This document shows, piece by piece, positions 17,216 to 24,478 of a stretch of DNA of 64,000 nucleotides (positions are counted from its first letter, which is position 1; each line of letters begins with the position of its first letter). The translations under genes were made by a program, and so were the position numbers. The notes beneath the pieces were generated by a model. It was given only the letters and a program-made list of their open reading frames with translations, was not told where the DNA came from and searched no databases. The DNA comes from Hymenobacter sp. CRA2 (lineage in GTDB: Bacteria; Bacteroidota; Bacteroidia; Cytophagales; Hymenobacteraceae), in contig NZ_MVBC01000007.1 of assembly GCF_002007105.1 (NCBI RefSeq), positions 1 to 64,000 on the forward strand, read 5' to 3'.

Positions 17216-18013
17216 TTACCGTGTTTCGGGGGCCGAGGTTGCGGCCGATTGCGGCATCGTGGGTTGCAGGGCCGGCGCGTCGGGGTGCGGGTACTGGCGG
17301 AACCAGCTGCCCACCTTCATCTGCATCACGCCCAGCAGGGCCTCCTTGAAGATGCCCTTCGACATCTTGGAGGCGCCGCGGGTGCGGTCGGTGAAGATAA
17401 TGGGCACTTCCTTAATGCGGAAGCCGTGCTTGAAGGCCAGCCACTTCATCTCGATCTGGAAGGCGTAGCCCACGAAGTGAATCTTGTTCTGCGTGATGGT
17501 GCGCAGTACCCGGGCCGTGTAGCACTTGAAGCCGGCCGTGGCATCCATGATGGGCATGCCGGTGACGAAGCGCACGTAGGCCGAGGCAAACCACGACATG
17601 AGCACGCGGTCCATGGGCCAGTTCACCACGTTCACGCCGGTGATGTAACGCGAGCCGATGGCCATGTCGTTGCCCTCCACGGCGCAGGCTTCGTAGAGGC
17701 GGATAAGGTCGTCGGGGTTGTGGGAAAAGTCGGCGTCCATCTCGAAGATGTAGCTGTAGCCGTGCTGCAGGGCCCACTTGAAGCCGTGCAGGTAGGCCGT
17801 GCCCAGGCCCAGCTTGCCGCGCCGCTCTTCCAGGTGCAGGCGCTCCGGAAACTCGTGCTGAAGGGCGCGCACCACGTCGGCGGTGCCGTCGGGCGAGCCG
17901 TCATCGATGATGAGCACATCGAATAGCTTGGGCAACGAAAACACCTTACGAATGATTAGCTCGGCGTTTTCCCGTTCGTTGTAGGTCGGTATGATGACGA
18001 GCGAATCGTTCAT
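17216..18013 (-). CDS. Polyprenol monophosphomannose synthase-like GT2 enzyme
   Basis: The 265-residue GT-A protein starts VIIPTYNERENAELIIRKV and contains IDDGSPDGTADVV, then FEMDADFSHNPDDL (DxD). It has IGSRYITGVNVVNWP and the acceptor-side region DATAGFKCYTARVL, all typical of DPM1-like soluble enzymes without C-terminal membrane helices. It probably transfers mannose or another sugar from a nucleotide donor to undecaprenyl phosphate, feeding glycan or protein O-glycosylation. O-glycosylation of secreted proteins is known in Bacteroidota. Starts with ATG at 18013; its neighbour hemG lies 22 bp upstream on the same strand, so co-transcription is likely. Confidence 0.9.
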   Translation of the reverse strand: MNDSLVIIPTYNERENAELIIRKVFSLPKLFDVLIIDDGSPDGTADVVRALQHEFPERLHLEERRGKLGLGTAYLHGFKWALQHGYSYIFEMDADFSHNPDDLIRLYEACAVEGNDMAIGSRYITGVNVVNWPMDRVLMSWFASAYVRFVTGMPIMDATAGFKCYTARVLRTITQNKIHFVGYAFQIEMKWLAFKHGFRIKEVPIIFTDRTRGASKMSKGIFKEALLGVMQMKVGSWFRQYPHPDAPALQPTMPQSAATSAPETR

Positions 18014-18035
18014 TAGGGCAAAGGTAAGAATTCGG

Positions 18036-19373
18036 CTACGCAGCCGAGGTGATTTTTTGGGCTACTGCTTCGGCCCGGCGCAGGCAGTCGGGGATGCCCA
18101 CGCCGGCGCGCCAGTTGGCCACCGTCCAGATGCCACGTCCTTCCAGGCGGTCGGCGGCGGCGTGTGCTGGTAGGATGCGAGAATCGTACTGAGGGATGCT
18201 TCGGGGCCAGCGAAAAATATGTTGGAGCCGGGCCGGCGCCCCCGGTTGCAGCCCGTACAGCCGCTCCTGCTCGGCCCGTACGGCCTGCAGCAGTTGCTCA
18301 TCCGGCTGCTGGGCCAGGGCCTCGTACTGTGCCCCGCCCACGAAGGAGGTGAACAGCACCTGCCCGGCCGGGGCGCGGTCCGGAAACAGTGAGCTACTCC
18401 ACAACGTGCCGGCGGCCACGGGTTGTTCCACGCGCGGGCTTAAGGCGCCAAATCCATTGAGCGGGTGCTGCACGGCGCTGCGGTCGTAGGCCGTGTGCAC
18501 GGCCGTCATGGGCGGGTAATGCACGGCCGTCAGGGCCTCGCCGGCTGCGGCATCGAGCGGGGCCAGCAGCGGAGCAGCCGCGTAGGCCGGCAGGGCCAGC
18601 ACCACGGCGTCGAACATTTCGGCCAGGGCGGGCTGATCGGCTAGGCGCAGGCGGTAGCGGCCATCGGGCTGGGGCAACAGGGCCTCCACCTGGGTGTGCA
18701 GGTGCACGTGCGGCAGGTGTGCCTGTAAGGCGTCGGTGAGGGCCTGCAGGCCGCCGCGCAGCGAGATGATGCGGCGCCGGGCCGCTCCCTTCATCGTCTT
18801 GGCAAAGCCCTTCAGTACCGAGCCGTGCTGCTGCTCCAGGGCGGGCAGCTGGGGAAACGTCTTGTGCACCAGCAGCTGGGCCGGGTCGCCGGCGTAGATG
18901 CCCGATACGAAGGGGTTGACGGCGTAGTCGACGATTTCTTGGCCGAAACGACGGCGGAAAAAGTCGGCAATGCTTTCGTTGGGGTCTGGTGCCTGGGCCG
19001 GCCGGCGTAGCTCGCGTAGCACGTTGAGCTTGGCACCGAGGCTGAAAAAGCCGCTGAAGAGCAGCTGTTGTGGCTTGGCCGGCAGCTCGCGCACCTTACC
19101 GCCGCGCACCACGTAGCGGCGGCTGCTCACGGCTTCGGGCTCCTGAATCTGGTCTTCCAGGTTCAGGGATTTGAGTAGCAGCTCCAGCTCGGGGCTGAGC
19201 TGCAGCGAGTTCGGACCCAGCTCTACCACGTAGCCGCCGGGCAACTGGCGGCTGCGCATGTTGCCGCCCGCGTCGTGGCCGGCTTCGAATACGTGGGCCG
19301 TAGCCCCGCGCTGCTGCAGGTGCCACGCCGTGGCCAGGCCTGTGATGCCACCCCCGATTATTGCTACGTTCAT
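18036..19373 (-). CDS. hemG: Protoporphyrinogen oxidase, oxygen-dependent (HemG/HemY type)
   Basis: From ATG at 19373 the product has 445 residues and starts MNVAIIGGGITGLATAWHLQ, the FAD-binding GxGxxG motif. The family N-terminal text ELGPNSLQ and the C-terminal FAD segment GIWTVANWRAGVGIPDC are present. The enzyme oxidises protoporphyrinogen IX to protoporphyrin IX in heme synthesis and is usually membrane-associated. An in-frame ATG 168 bp upstream would add 56 residues before the FAD loop and overlaps the divergent gene's promoter, so it is unlikely. Heme from this pathway is also the substrate for the bilin operon at 29-34 kb. Confidence 0.92.
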   Translation of the reverse strand: MNVAIIGGGITGLATAWHLQQRGATAHVFEAGHDAGGNMRSRQLPGGYVVELGPNSLQLSPELELLLKSLNLEDQIQEPEAVSSRRYVVRGGKVRELPAKPQQLLFSGFFSLGAKLNVLRELRRPAQAPDPNESIADFFRRRFGQEIVDYAVNPFVSGIYAGDPAQLLVHKTFPQLPALEQQHGSVLKGFAKTMKGAARRRIISLRGGLQALTDALQAHLPHVHLHTQVEALLPQPDGRYRLRLADQPALAEMFDAVVLALPAYAAAPLLAPLDAAAGEALTAVHYPPMTAVHTAYDRSAVQHPLNGFGALSPRVEQPVAAGTLWSSSLFPDRAPAGQVLFTSFVGGAQYEALAQQPDEQLLQAVRAEQERLYGLQPGAPARLQHIFRWPRSIPQYDSRILPAHAAADRLEGRGIWTVANWRAGVGIPDCLRRAEAVAQKITSAA

Positions 19374-19475
19374 GCTGCCGAGTAAAGCGCCCGAAACCGC
19401 AAAAATAGCACGCGCCGGCCCCATTTCCGCCTTCTTAAGCCCGAGGATAGAGCCGAAAGCCGGTACTTTCGTGCC

Positions 19476-20000
19476 ATGACTGCTACCAACAAAGCCGTGT
19501 TCCTCGACCGTGATGGGGTGCTGAACGCTGAAATCGGCCACTACGTGTGGCGGCCCGAAGAATTTCAGGTGCTGCCCGACGTCCCGGCCGCCCTGCAGCG
19601 GCTACACGCGGCCGGCTACCGGCTCATCGTCGTGACCAACCAGGCCGGCATTGCCAAAGGCCTCTACACCCGCACCGACATGGACGCCTGCCACCAGAAG
19701 CTGCAGCAGGCCTGCGGCGGCCTGATCGACGCCTTTTACTTCGCGCCGGGTCACCCGTCGGTGTCACAGTCCCTCTCGCGCAAGCCCGACTCGCTGATGC
19801 TGGAAAAGGCCATGGCCCGCTTTGGTGTGGATGCCGCGCAGTGCTGGCTCGTCGGCGACCGGGCCCGCGACCTGCAGGCAGCCGCCAAAGTCGGCGTGCG
19901 GGCCATCCTCGTGGGCCACGAAGAGCCGCTGACCTACGAGCCGCGCGTGGAGAACCTGGCCGCCGCCACCGACTTGATTCTTGGTATTGGTAGCGTGTAA
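19476..20000 (+). CDS. gmhB: HAD-IIIA phosphatase, GmhB-like
   Basis: The 174-residue protein starts AVFLDRDGVLNAEIGHYVWR, the DxD motif of HAD-IIIA phosphatases. IVVTNQAGIAKGLYT (motif II), LSRKPDSLMLEKA (motif III Lys) and WLVGDRARDLQAA (motif IV) follow. GmhB dephosphorylates D,D-heptose 1,7-bisphosphate in LPS heptose synthesis, which would serve GT9-type transferases such as the one at 6077-7180. The zinc-binding cysteines usual in GmhB (CxH...CxC) are not present; the region reads FAPGHPSVSQSLSRKP. It may be a zinc-free GmhB or a histidinol-phosphatase-like relative. Divergent from hemG. Confidence 0.8.
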   Translation: MTATNKAVFLDRDGVLNAEIGHYVWRPEEFQVLPDVPAALQRLHAAGYRLIVVTNQAGIAKGLYTRTDMDACHQKLQQACGGLIDAFYFAPGHPSVSQSLSRKPDSLMLEKAMARFGVDAAQCWLVGDRARDLQAAAKVGVRAILVGHEEPLTYEPRVENLAAATDLILGIGSV

Positions 20001-20069
20001 GAAGTTAAGGATGACAGCTGTTGGGAAGAGTCGAAATCGGCTACCGCTTCGTCCGACTACTCAAAAAAG

Positions 20070-20121
20070 TGGCGTCCCGGCCGGATGGCTTCCGCGTTGA
20101 AGCCTGCCTGCCGGGACGCCA
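20070..20121. terminator. Possible terminator between convergent genes
   Basis: Complementary 12-bp arms TGGCGTCCCGGC (20070-20081) and GCCGGGACGCCA (20110-20121) enclose a 28-nt loop. On the minus strand the left side is followed by ACTTTTTTGA, a good T tract, so it best fits termination of the micro-lipoprotein gene at 20157-20309. Confidence 0.6.
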
Positions 20122-20156
20122 AGGTTACGCCCCTAACGCAACCTTATGTCTAATGT

Positions 20157-20309
20157 CTACAGCCGGTTGGTGCTGGGCTGTGCCGTGCTAGCCGTGACGG
20201 CCGATGCCTGTCGGTTGGCCGCCTTCTGGGTGTAAGCCGGGCATTTGGTCTGGCACGAAGCCAAGCCAACTACCAAGGTCACAACGGCAGCGAGTGAAAG
20301 CTTTTTCAT
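20157..20309 (-). CDS. Micro-lipoprotein with CPAY motif (copy 1)
   Basis: Starting at ATG 20309 the product has only 50 residues. MKKLSLAAVV plus a hydrophobic run ends in the lipobox LASC, and the mature part is TKCPAYTQKAANRQ followed by a Ser/Thr/Ala tail. It would be anchored by lipid at Cys19, leaving about 31 residues. CPAY with its neighbours is shared with the gene at 20530-20676. No known function. I recall similar small CPAY-containing lipoproteins in Hymenobacter, but cannot name a family. Expression likely comes from the AT-rich spacer at 20310-20460. Confidence 0.7.
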   Translation of the reverse strand: MKKLSLAAVVTLVVGLASCQTKCPAYTQKAANRQASAVTASTAQPSTNRL

Positions 20310-20469
20310 GGAAAAGTAAAAAAGAGATGAGCAGTGTGTTTGTTGAAACACGTGATATCAACGAAGTAAGCACGGCGGTTAGTTTGTGTGGTATTGGAAA
20401 AATTTTATTTGTGACTATCTTTTTATGAAATTGACCGGCTCAGCTGAGCAGTACTATGCAAAGCCAAAA

Positions 20470-20511
20470 AAGCCCGACGGGCGCCCCATATAAGGCGCCC
20501 GTCGGGCTTTA
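20470..20511. terminator. Intrinsic terminator after micro-lipoprotein copy 2
   Basis: Perfect 17-bp arms (20470-20486 and 20495-20511, AAAGCCCGACGGGCGCC) with an 8-nt loop, and on the minus strand a following TTTTGGC tract. It ends the 20530-20676 gene. Confidence 0.85.
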
Positions 20512-20529
20512 AAACGGCTGTAAGCAGTA

Positions 20530-20676
20530 TTACTGGCGGGCCTGCGGCGTAGCGGCCGAAGCTACCGGCTCGGCTACTTTGTTGTCGGCTTTCGAGTAAG
20601 CCGGGCAGGTGGTTTTGTTGCAGGCACCCAGGGCCAGCGAAGCAGCGGCCGTCAGCAGGAGTAGAGCTTTTTTCAT
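20530..20676 (-). CDS. Micro-lipoprotein with CPAY motif (copy 2)
   Basis: A 48-residue gene short enough to be missed by ordinary length cut-offs. It starts with ATG at 20676: MKKALLLLTAAASLALGAC is a lipoprotein signal with lipobox LGAC. The mature part reads NKTTCPAYSKADNKVAEP and ends AATPQARQ. It shares C-x(2-3)-CPAY-x-KA with the copy at 20157-20309; the signal parts differ in sequence but not in type. The own terminator and spacing indicate separate transcription. Each mature protein keeps one extra Cys besides the lipidated one, so disulfide dimers are possible (inference). Confidence 0.75.
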   Translation of the reverse strand: MKKALLLLTAAASLALGACNKTTCPAYSKADNKVAEPVASAATPQARQ

Positions 20677-20815
20677 GGTAGGGGAGATGCTTAGCGTATG
20701 TGAGCTTTACAAACTTACGACTTAGCGCCGCTTACCTCCAACCAGCCCGGCAATTTTCAGCGCAGCAATCAGATATAGCTGAGCTGGCGCGCTGGTTCCT
20801 TGGCCCGAAACAAAA

Positions 20816-20843
20816 CGTCCTGCCGCGGCAAGGCGGCAGGACG
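20816..20843. terminator. Terminator of the arginine decarboxylase gene
   Basis: Perfect 11-bp arms CGTCCTGCCGC / GCGGCAGGACG with a 6-nt loop, 23 bp past the speA stop on the minus strand. It is followed there by TTTTGTTTC, a usable T tract. Confidence 0.8.
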
Positions 20844-20865
20844 CTCAACAAGGGGGACGCGCAGT

Positions 20866-22272
20866 TTACTCGGTGTAGCCCAGAATGCGCATCATCGATT
20901 CGGGGTCCTGCTCCGGGGCAAACTCCCAGTCGCGCACGGTACCGTCCTCGTTGCGGTCGATGATGATGTGCTTGGGTGCCGGAATCAGGCAGTGCTTGAT
21001 GCCGCCGTAGCCGGAAAGCTGCTCCTGGTAGGCGCCGGTGTGGAAGAAGCCCACGTACAGCGGCTTCTGCGGGCTTTGCTCGGGCAGGAACACCTGGTAG
21101 ATGTGCTTCTCAGCGTTGTAGTAGTCCTGCGAGTCGCAGGTCATGCCGCCGAGCTGAATCTTCTTGTAGCTCCGCTCCCAGCCGTTGAGCGCCAGCATGA
21201 TAAAGCGCTGGTTCAGGGCCCAGGTGTCGGGCAGGTTGGTGATAAACGAGCCGTCGATCATGTACCACAGCTCCTTGTCGTTCTGCAGCTTCTCGTCGAG
21301 GATGCTGTAGATGTGCGCGCCGGACTCGCCCACCGTGAAGATGCCGAACTCGGTGAAGATGTGCGGCTCGGGCACACCCTCTTCGCGGCAGATGCGCTGG
21401 ATGGTGCGCAGCACTTCCTCGATCATGTACGGGTAGTCGTACTCGGGCTGAATCGACGTTTGGATGGGCAGGCCGCCGCCGATGTCGATGGTGTGCAGGG
21501 TGGGGCACACCTTGCGCAGCTCGCAGTACTTGTGCACGAAGCGGCGCAGCTCCGACCAGTAGTAGGAGGTGTCCTTGATGCCCGTGTTGATGAAGTAGTG
21601 CAGCATCGTCAGCTCGAAGCGCGGGTCCTCCTTGATCTTCTCCTCGTAGAGCGGGATGGCGTCGGCGTAGCGCACGCCCAGGCGCGAGGTGTAGAACTGG
21701 AAGCGCGGCTCCTCGTCGGAGGCCAGGCGGATGCCCAGGTTGGCGCGCACGTCGTCGCGCACGTGCTCCTTGTAGTAGTCGATTTCGTTGAGGTTGTCGA
21801 GAATCGGCATGCAGTTCACGAAGCCGTCGTTCATGAACTCGGTGAGGTAGCGCTTGTACCGCTCGCGCTTGAAGCCGTTGGCAATGATGTAAGTATCCTT
21901 CTTGATCTTACCCTTGCCGTAGAGCGCGCGGATGATGTGCATGTCGTAGCCCGACGACGTCTCGATGTGGATGTCGTTTTTCAGCGCTTCCTCCACCACA
22001 AAGGCGAAGTGCGAGGCTTTGGTGCAGTAGCAGTAGGTGTACGAGCCTTGGTAGCCGATTTTCTCGATGCCCTGCTGAAACCACTGCTTGGCCCGCTGAA
22101 TGTTGGAGCTGATTTTGGGCAGGTAGGTGAGGCGCAGCGGGGTGCCGTGCTTCTGGATCAGGTCCATCAGTGGAATGTCGTGGAAGCGCAATTCGCTCTG
22201 CTCCACGGTGAATTCCTGCGAGGGAAAATCGAAGGTCTGGCTGATAAGGTCGTGGTACGTGTCCATGGGCAT
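20866..22272 (-). CDS. speA: Arginine decarboxylase (fold type III, PLP-dependent)
   Basis: The 468-residue enzyme belongs to the alanine-racemase-like PLP decarboxylases in the short form found in Bacteroidota. YCYCTKASHFAFVVEEAL near residues 78-95 holds the likely PLP lysine. HTIDIGGGLPIQ near 260 is the Gly-rich phosphate loop, and GMTCDSQDYY near 385 holds the catalytic Cys/Asp region. It converts arginine to agmatine and CO2, the first step of one polyamine route. The divergent neighbour is arginase. The ATG at 22272 (MPMDTYHDL) is chosen; a second Met two codons later is possible. It lacks the large extra domain of the E. coli SpeA. Confidence 0.88.
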   Translation of the reverse strand: MPMDTYHDLISQTFDFPSQEFTVEQSELRFHDIPLMDLIQKHGTPLRLTYLPKISSNIQRAKQWFQQGIEKIGYQGSYTYCYCTKASHFAFVVEEALKNDIHIETSSGYDMHIIRALYGKGKIKKDTYIIANGFKRERYKRYLTEFMNDGFVNCMPILDNLNEIDYYKEHVRDDVRANLGIRLASDEEPRFQFYTSRLGVRYADAIPLYEEKIKEDPRFELTMLHYFINTGIKDTSYYWSELRRFVHKYCELRKVCPTLHTIDIGGGLPIQTSIQPEYDYPYMIEEVLRTIQRICREEGVPEPHIFTEFGIFTVGESGAHIYSILDEKLQNDKELWYMIDGSFITNLPDTWALNQRFIMLALNGWERSYKKIQLGGMTCDSQDYYNAEKHIYQVFLPEQSPQKPLYVGFFHTGAYQEQLSGYGGIKHCLIPAPKHIIIDRNEDGTVRDWEFAPEQDPESMMRILGYTE

Positions 22273-22380
22273 TAGCTGGGGTGCCCGCGCGGGTGCCGGC
22301 GGGCTCGGAAAAGCAGCGAAGAATGGGTAAATTATGGGACAGCAGCCGGAAGCACGGCTTTTTCGCGAACTTCAGGCCCG

Positions 22381-22388
22381 CAAAGATA
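22381..22388 (-). promoter_or_regulatory. Candidate -7 box for speA
   Basis: On the minus strand the text is TATCTTTG, an exact TAnnTTTG match, about 110 bp before the speA start and just downstream of a C5/G5 near-palindrome (22389-22402). No TTTG -33 box is seen at the usual spacing. Confidence 0.45.
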
Positions 22389-22533
22389 CCCCCTCGGGGG
22401 TGTTTTGGTTGTTGATTGTACGTCGGAGAATAACAGAGCGGAAAGTCCGCTCGCTCCGAGCCTGGTTGAGTGCCTTCCCACCCACCAATCGGCAAACAAC
22501 ACCTTTTAACCTTTTCTGCCCATGTAAGATTCT

Positions 22534-23508
22534 ATGCGACGCATCAAACTGATCGAAGTTCGGTCCGAACTCGGCGCTGGCACCCGTGGGGCCAGCCTGG
22601 GCATCGATGCCCTCAAAGTGGCCTGCCTGAACAAAGGCTCCGACTATTTCCGCCGCTTCAATTCCGTGGCAGTACCCGACCAAAACCAGGTGCTGTTCGA
22701 CAAAAACCACTTCCCCTACGCCAAGCACATCGACTCCATCTACAACGTGCTCAAGGGCATCAGCAGCACGGTGGAGCAGACGCTGCGCTTCGGGGAGTTT
22801 CCGCTGGTGTTGGCCGGCGACCACAGCAACGCCGCGGGCACCATTGCCGGCATCAAGGCCGCGTACCCGCACAAGACCCTGGGTGTCGTCTGGATCGATG
22901 CCCACGCCGACATCCACTCACCCTACACCACGCCTTCGGGCAACGTGCACGGCATGCCCTTGGCCATGGCCCTCGGGGCCGACCACCGCGAGCTGCAGCA
23001 CAACCAGGTGGAGCCGGAAACCGAATTTTTCTGGCGCAAAATCAAGAACCTCGGCGAAGAAGGCCCCAAAATCACCCCCGACCACCTGGTGTACGTGGTC
23101 GTGCGCGACACCGAACCGGAAGAGGACGCCATTATTGCCCGCAACGGCATCCGCAACTTCAAGCTCGACGAGTTCCGCGCCAAAGGCGCCCGGCAGATAG
23201 CCCGCGAGATTTACGAGCAGCTGCGCTTCTGCGACCTAGTGTACATCTCCTTCGACGTGGACTCCCTGGATTCGCGCTTCAGCAAGGGCACCGGCACGCC
23301 CGTGGAACTGGGTCTCGACGTGGGCGAAGCCATGGCCCTGTGCCGCTATCTGCTCGAAAATGACCGGGTGGTATGCTTCGAAATGGTGGAAATCAACCCC
23401 ACGCTCGACTCGGAAAACACCATGGCCGCCAACGCCTTCGACATCCTGGAAGTGGCCACCGACGCCATTCAGGAGCGGCTGCGGCTGGATACGGTGACGG
23501 GGCGCTGA
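22534..23508 (+). CDS. rocF: Arginase
   Basis: The 324-residue ureohydrolase has all manganese ligand motifs: LAGDHSNAAGT near 90, WIDAHADIHSP near 127, and SFDVDSLDSRFSKGTGTP near 247. SGNVHGMPLAMALG after the second motif is the arginase type rather than agmatinase. It hydrolyses arginine to ornithine and urea, feeding polyamines, proline or nitrogen release. It shares a 261-bp divergent spacer with arginine decarboxylase, so two enzymes drawing on arginine are paired. The start is ATG at 22534. Agmatinase remains an alternative, since the neighbour would supply agmatine, but the motif details favour arginase. Confidence 0.88.
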   Translation: MRRIKLIEVRSELGAGTRGASLGIDALKVACLNKGSDYFRRFNSVAVPDQNQVLFDKNHFPYAKHIDSIYNVLKGISSTVEQTLRFGEFPLVLAGDHSNAAGTIAGIKAAYPHKTLGVVWIDAHADIHSPYTTPSGNVHGMPLAMALGADHRELQHNQVEPETEFFWRKIKNLGEEGPKITPDHLVYVVVRDTEPEEDAIIARNGIRNFKLDEFRAKGARQIAREIYEQLRFCDLVYISFDVDSLDSRFSKGTGTPVELGLDVGEAMALCRYLLENDRVVCFEMVEINPTLDSENTMAANAFDILEVATDAIQERLRLDTVTGR

Positions 23509-23580
23509 ACGACGTGCCACAAACCGGTAGCATTCGGGCTGGTCAATGAAAAAGAATAATTCATGGCATGAATAATGCAA

Positions 23581-23641
23581 AAGCGGCGAAACCCGGTACA
23601 TTCGTGATAATCAGTCACGTTTGGGCTGGGTTTCGCCGCTT
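23581..23641. promoter_or_regulatory. Hairpin just upstream of the YbaY-like start
   Basis: 14-bp perfect arms AAGCGGCGAAACCC (23581-23594) and GGGTTTCGCCGCTT (23628-23641) enclose a 33-nt loop that itself holds CGTGA/TCACG. The right arm ends 5 bases before the ATG at 23647, so in mRNA it would cover the ribosome-binding region. There is no T tract, which argues against a simple arginase terminator. It may act as both. Confidence 0.5.
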
Positions 23642-23646
23642 GCGCT

Positions 23647-24084
23647 ATGAAAACCGTTGTTCTGCCGACTGCCTTCTTTTGTCTTGCCCTCGCCGCTGCC
23701 TGTACCAAGCCAACGGCCCGCGCCGCCGCTCCCAGCATCACGGCCGTGGTGCAGGATTCGGTAACGGGCACCGTGGCTTACCGCGAACGGATTGGCCTGC
23801 CGCCCAACGCAGTGCTGACCGTGCAGCTGCAGGACGTGACCAAGCAGGATGCCGCTGCTACTGTGGTGGCCGCTACTACGGTGCCCACCAACGGTCGGCA
23901 GGTGCCACTGCCCTTCAGCCTGCGCTACGATACGCTGCGTATCGACCGCACCAACACCTACGCCGTGCAGGCCCGCATCGAGGCCGATGGCAAGCTGCTG
24001 TTCACCAACGACGCGGCTTATCCCGTCATCACGCGCGGCAACCCCAAGCGGGTGCAGATGACCGTGCGCCGGGCCACGGAATAG
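23647..24084 (+). CDS. YbaY/YscW family lipoprotein
   Basis: The 145-residue product starts MKTVVLPTAFFCLALAAAC, a lipoprotein signal with lipobox AAAC. The mature part VTGTVAYRERIGLPPNAVLT, then LQDVTKQDAAATVVA and a YDTLRIDRTNTYAVQARI stretch match the YbaY family, a beta-sandwich outer-membrane lipoprotein related to the type III pilotin YscW. Such proteins occur alone in many bacteria and their function is unclear. The gene sits between arginase and argS. The upstream hairpin may affect its translation. Confidence 0.85.
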   Translation: MKTVVLPTAFFCLALAAACTKPTARAAAPSITAVVQDSVTGTVAYRERIGLPPNAVLTVQLQDVTKQDAAATVVAATTVPTNGRQVPLPFSLRYDTLRIDRTNTYAVQARIEADGKLLFTNDAAYPVITRGNPKRVQMTVRRATE

Positions 24085-24478
24085 CGCAAAAGCGCTTCGC
24101 TCCATCCAGTTAGTGCCTGGGCCAGGCTGGCTTGGTATAGGCCGGCCAAAAAGTCCCCGGGAGGTGGCGCAAGCAGCATTTTGCGGGAGGGTAGAGGGCT
24201 GCAATCGTCCACAAAATCCGTCGAATCCGAAAAATCCGCCGAATCCGTGATTAGCTTTGCGCCCGTGAAACCGCTGCCTTTCTTCGTTTTGATGCCTGGG
24301 GTGCGGTCGTTTCGGAGCCGAAGCGAGCGACGAATGTAGCGTAAGCCTGCCGCCGACGCAGCAACGGGTGTTGCCGCGGGCGAGGTTTACGCTGGAGTCT
24401 GCTTTTGTCTCTTAAGCCCATTGTTTTTTCAGCGCGGCCGGCCGGTAGCCCGCCGCTTCGGTATAAAATCCGCACCTC
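24085..24478 (+). promoter_or_regulatory. argS upstream region: 9-bp repeats, -7 box and structured leader
   Basis: Four AATCCG units start at 24215, 24224, 24233 and 24242, exactly 9 bp apart. Five bases after the last full unit is TAGCTTTG (24252-24259), a perfect TAnnTTTG box. The likely transcript would carry a leader of about 210 nt. It contains a 9-bp hairpin at 24307-24326 and a two-part hairpin at 24339-24392: outer stem GCGTAAGCCTGCCGCC/CGGGCGAGGTTTACGC with mismatches, inner stem GCAAC/GTTGC. Nothing else is recognisable in the 394 bp. Confidence 0.55.

Noticed and set aside
20800-22275. 491-codon frame on the + strand over speA
   Set aside because: Val/Leu/His/Gly-rich antisense shadow of the intact arginine decarboxylase gene.
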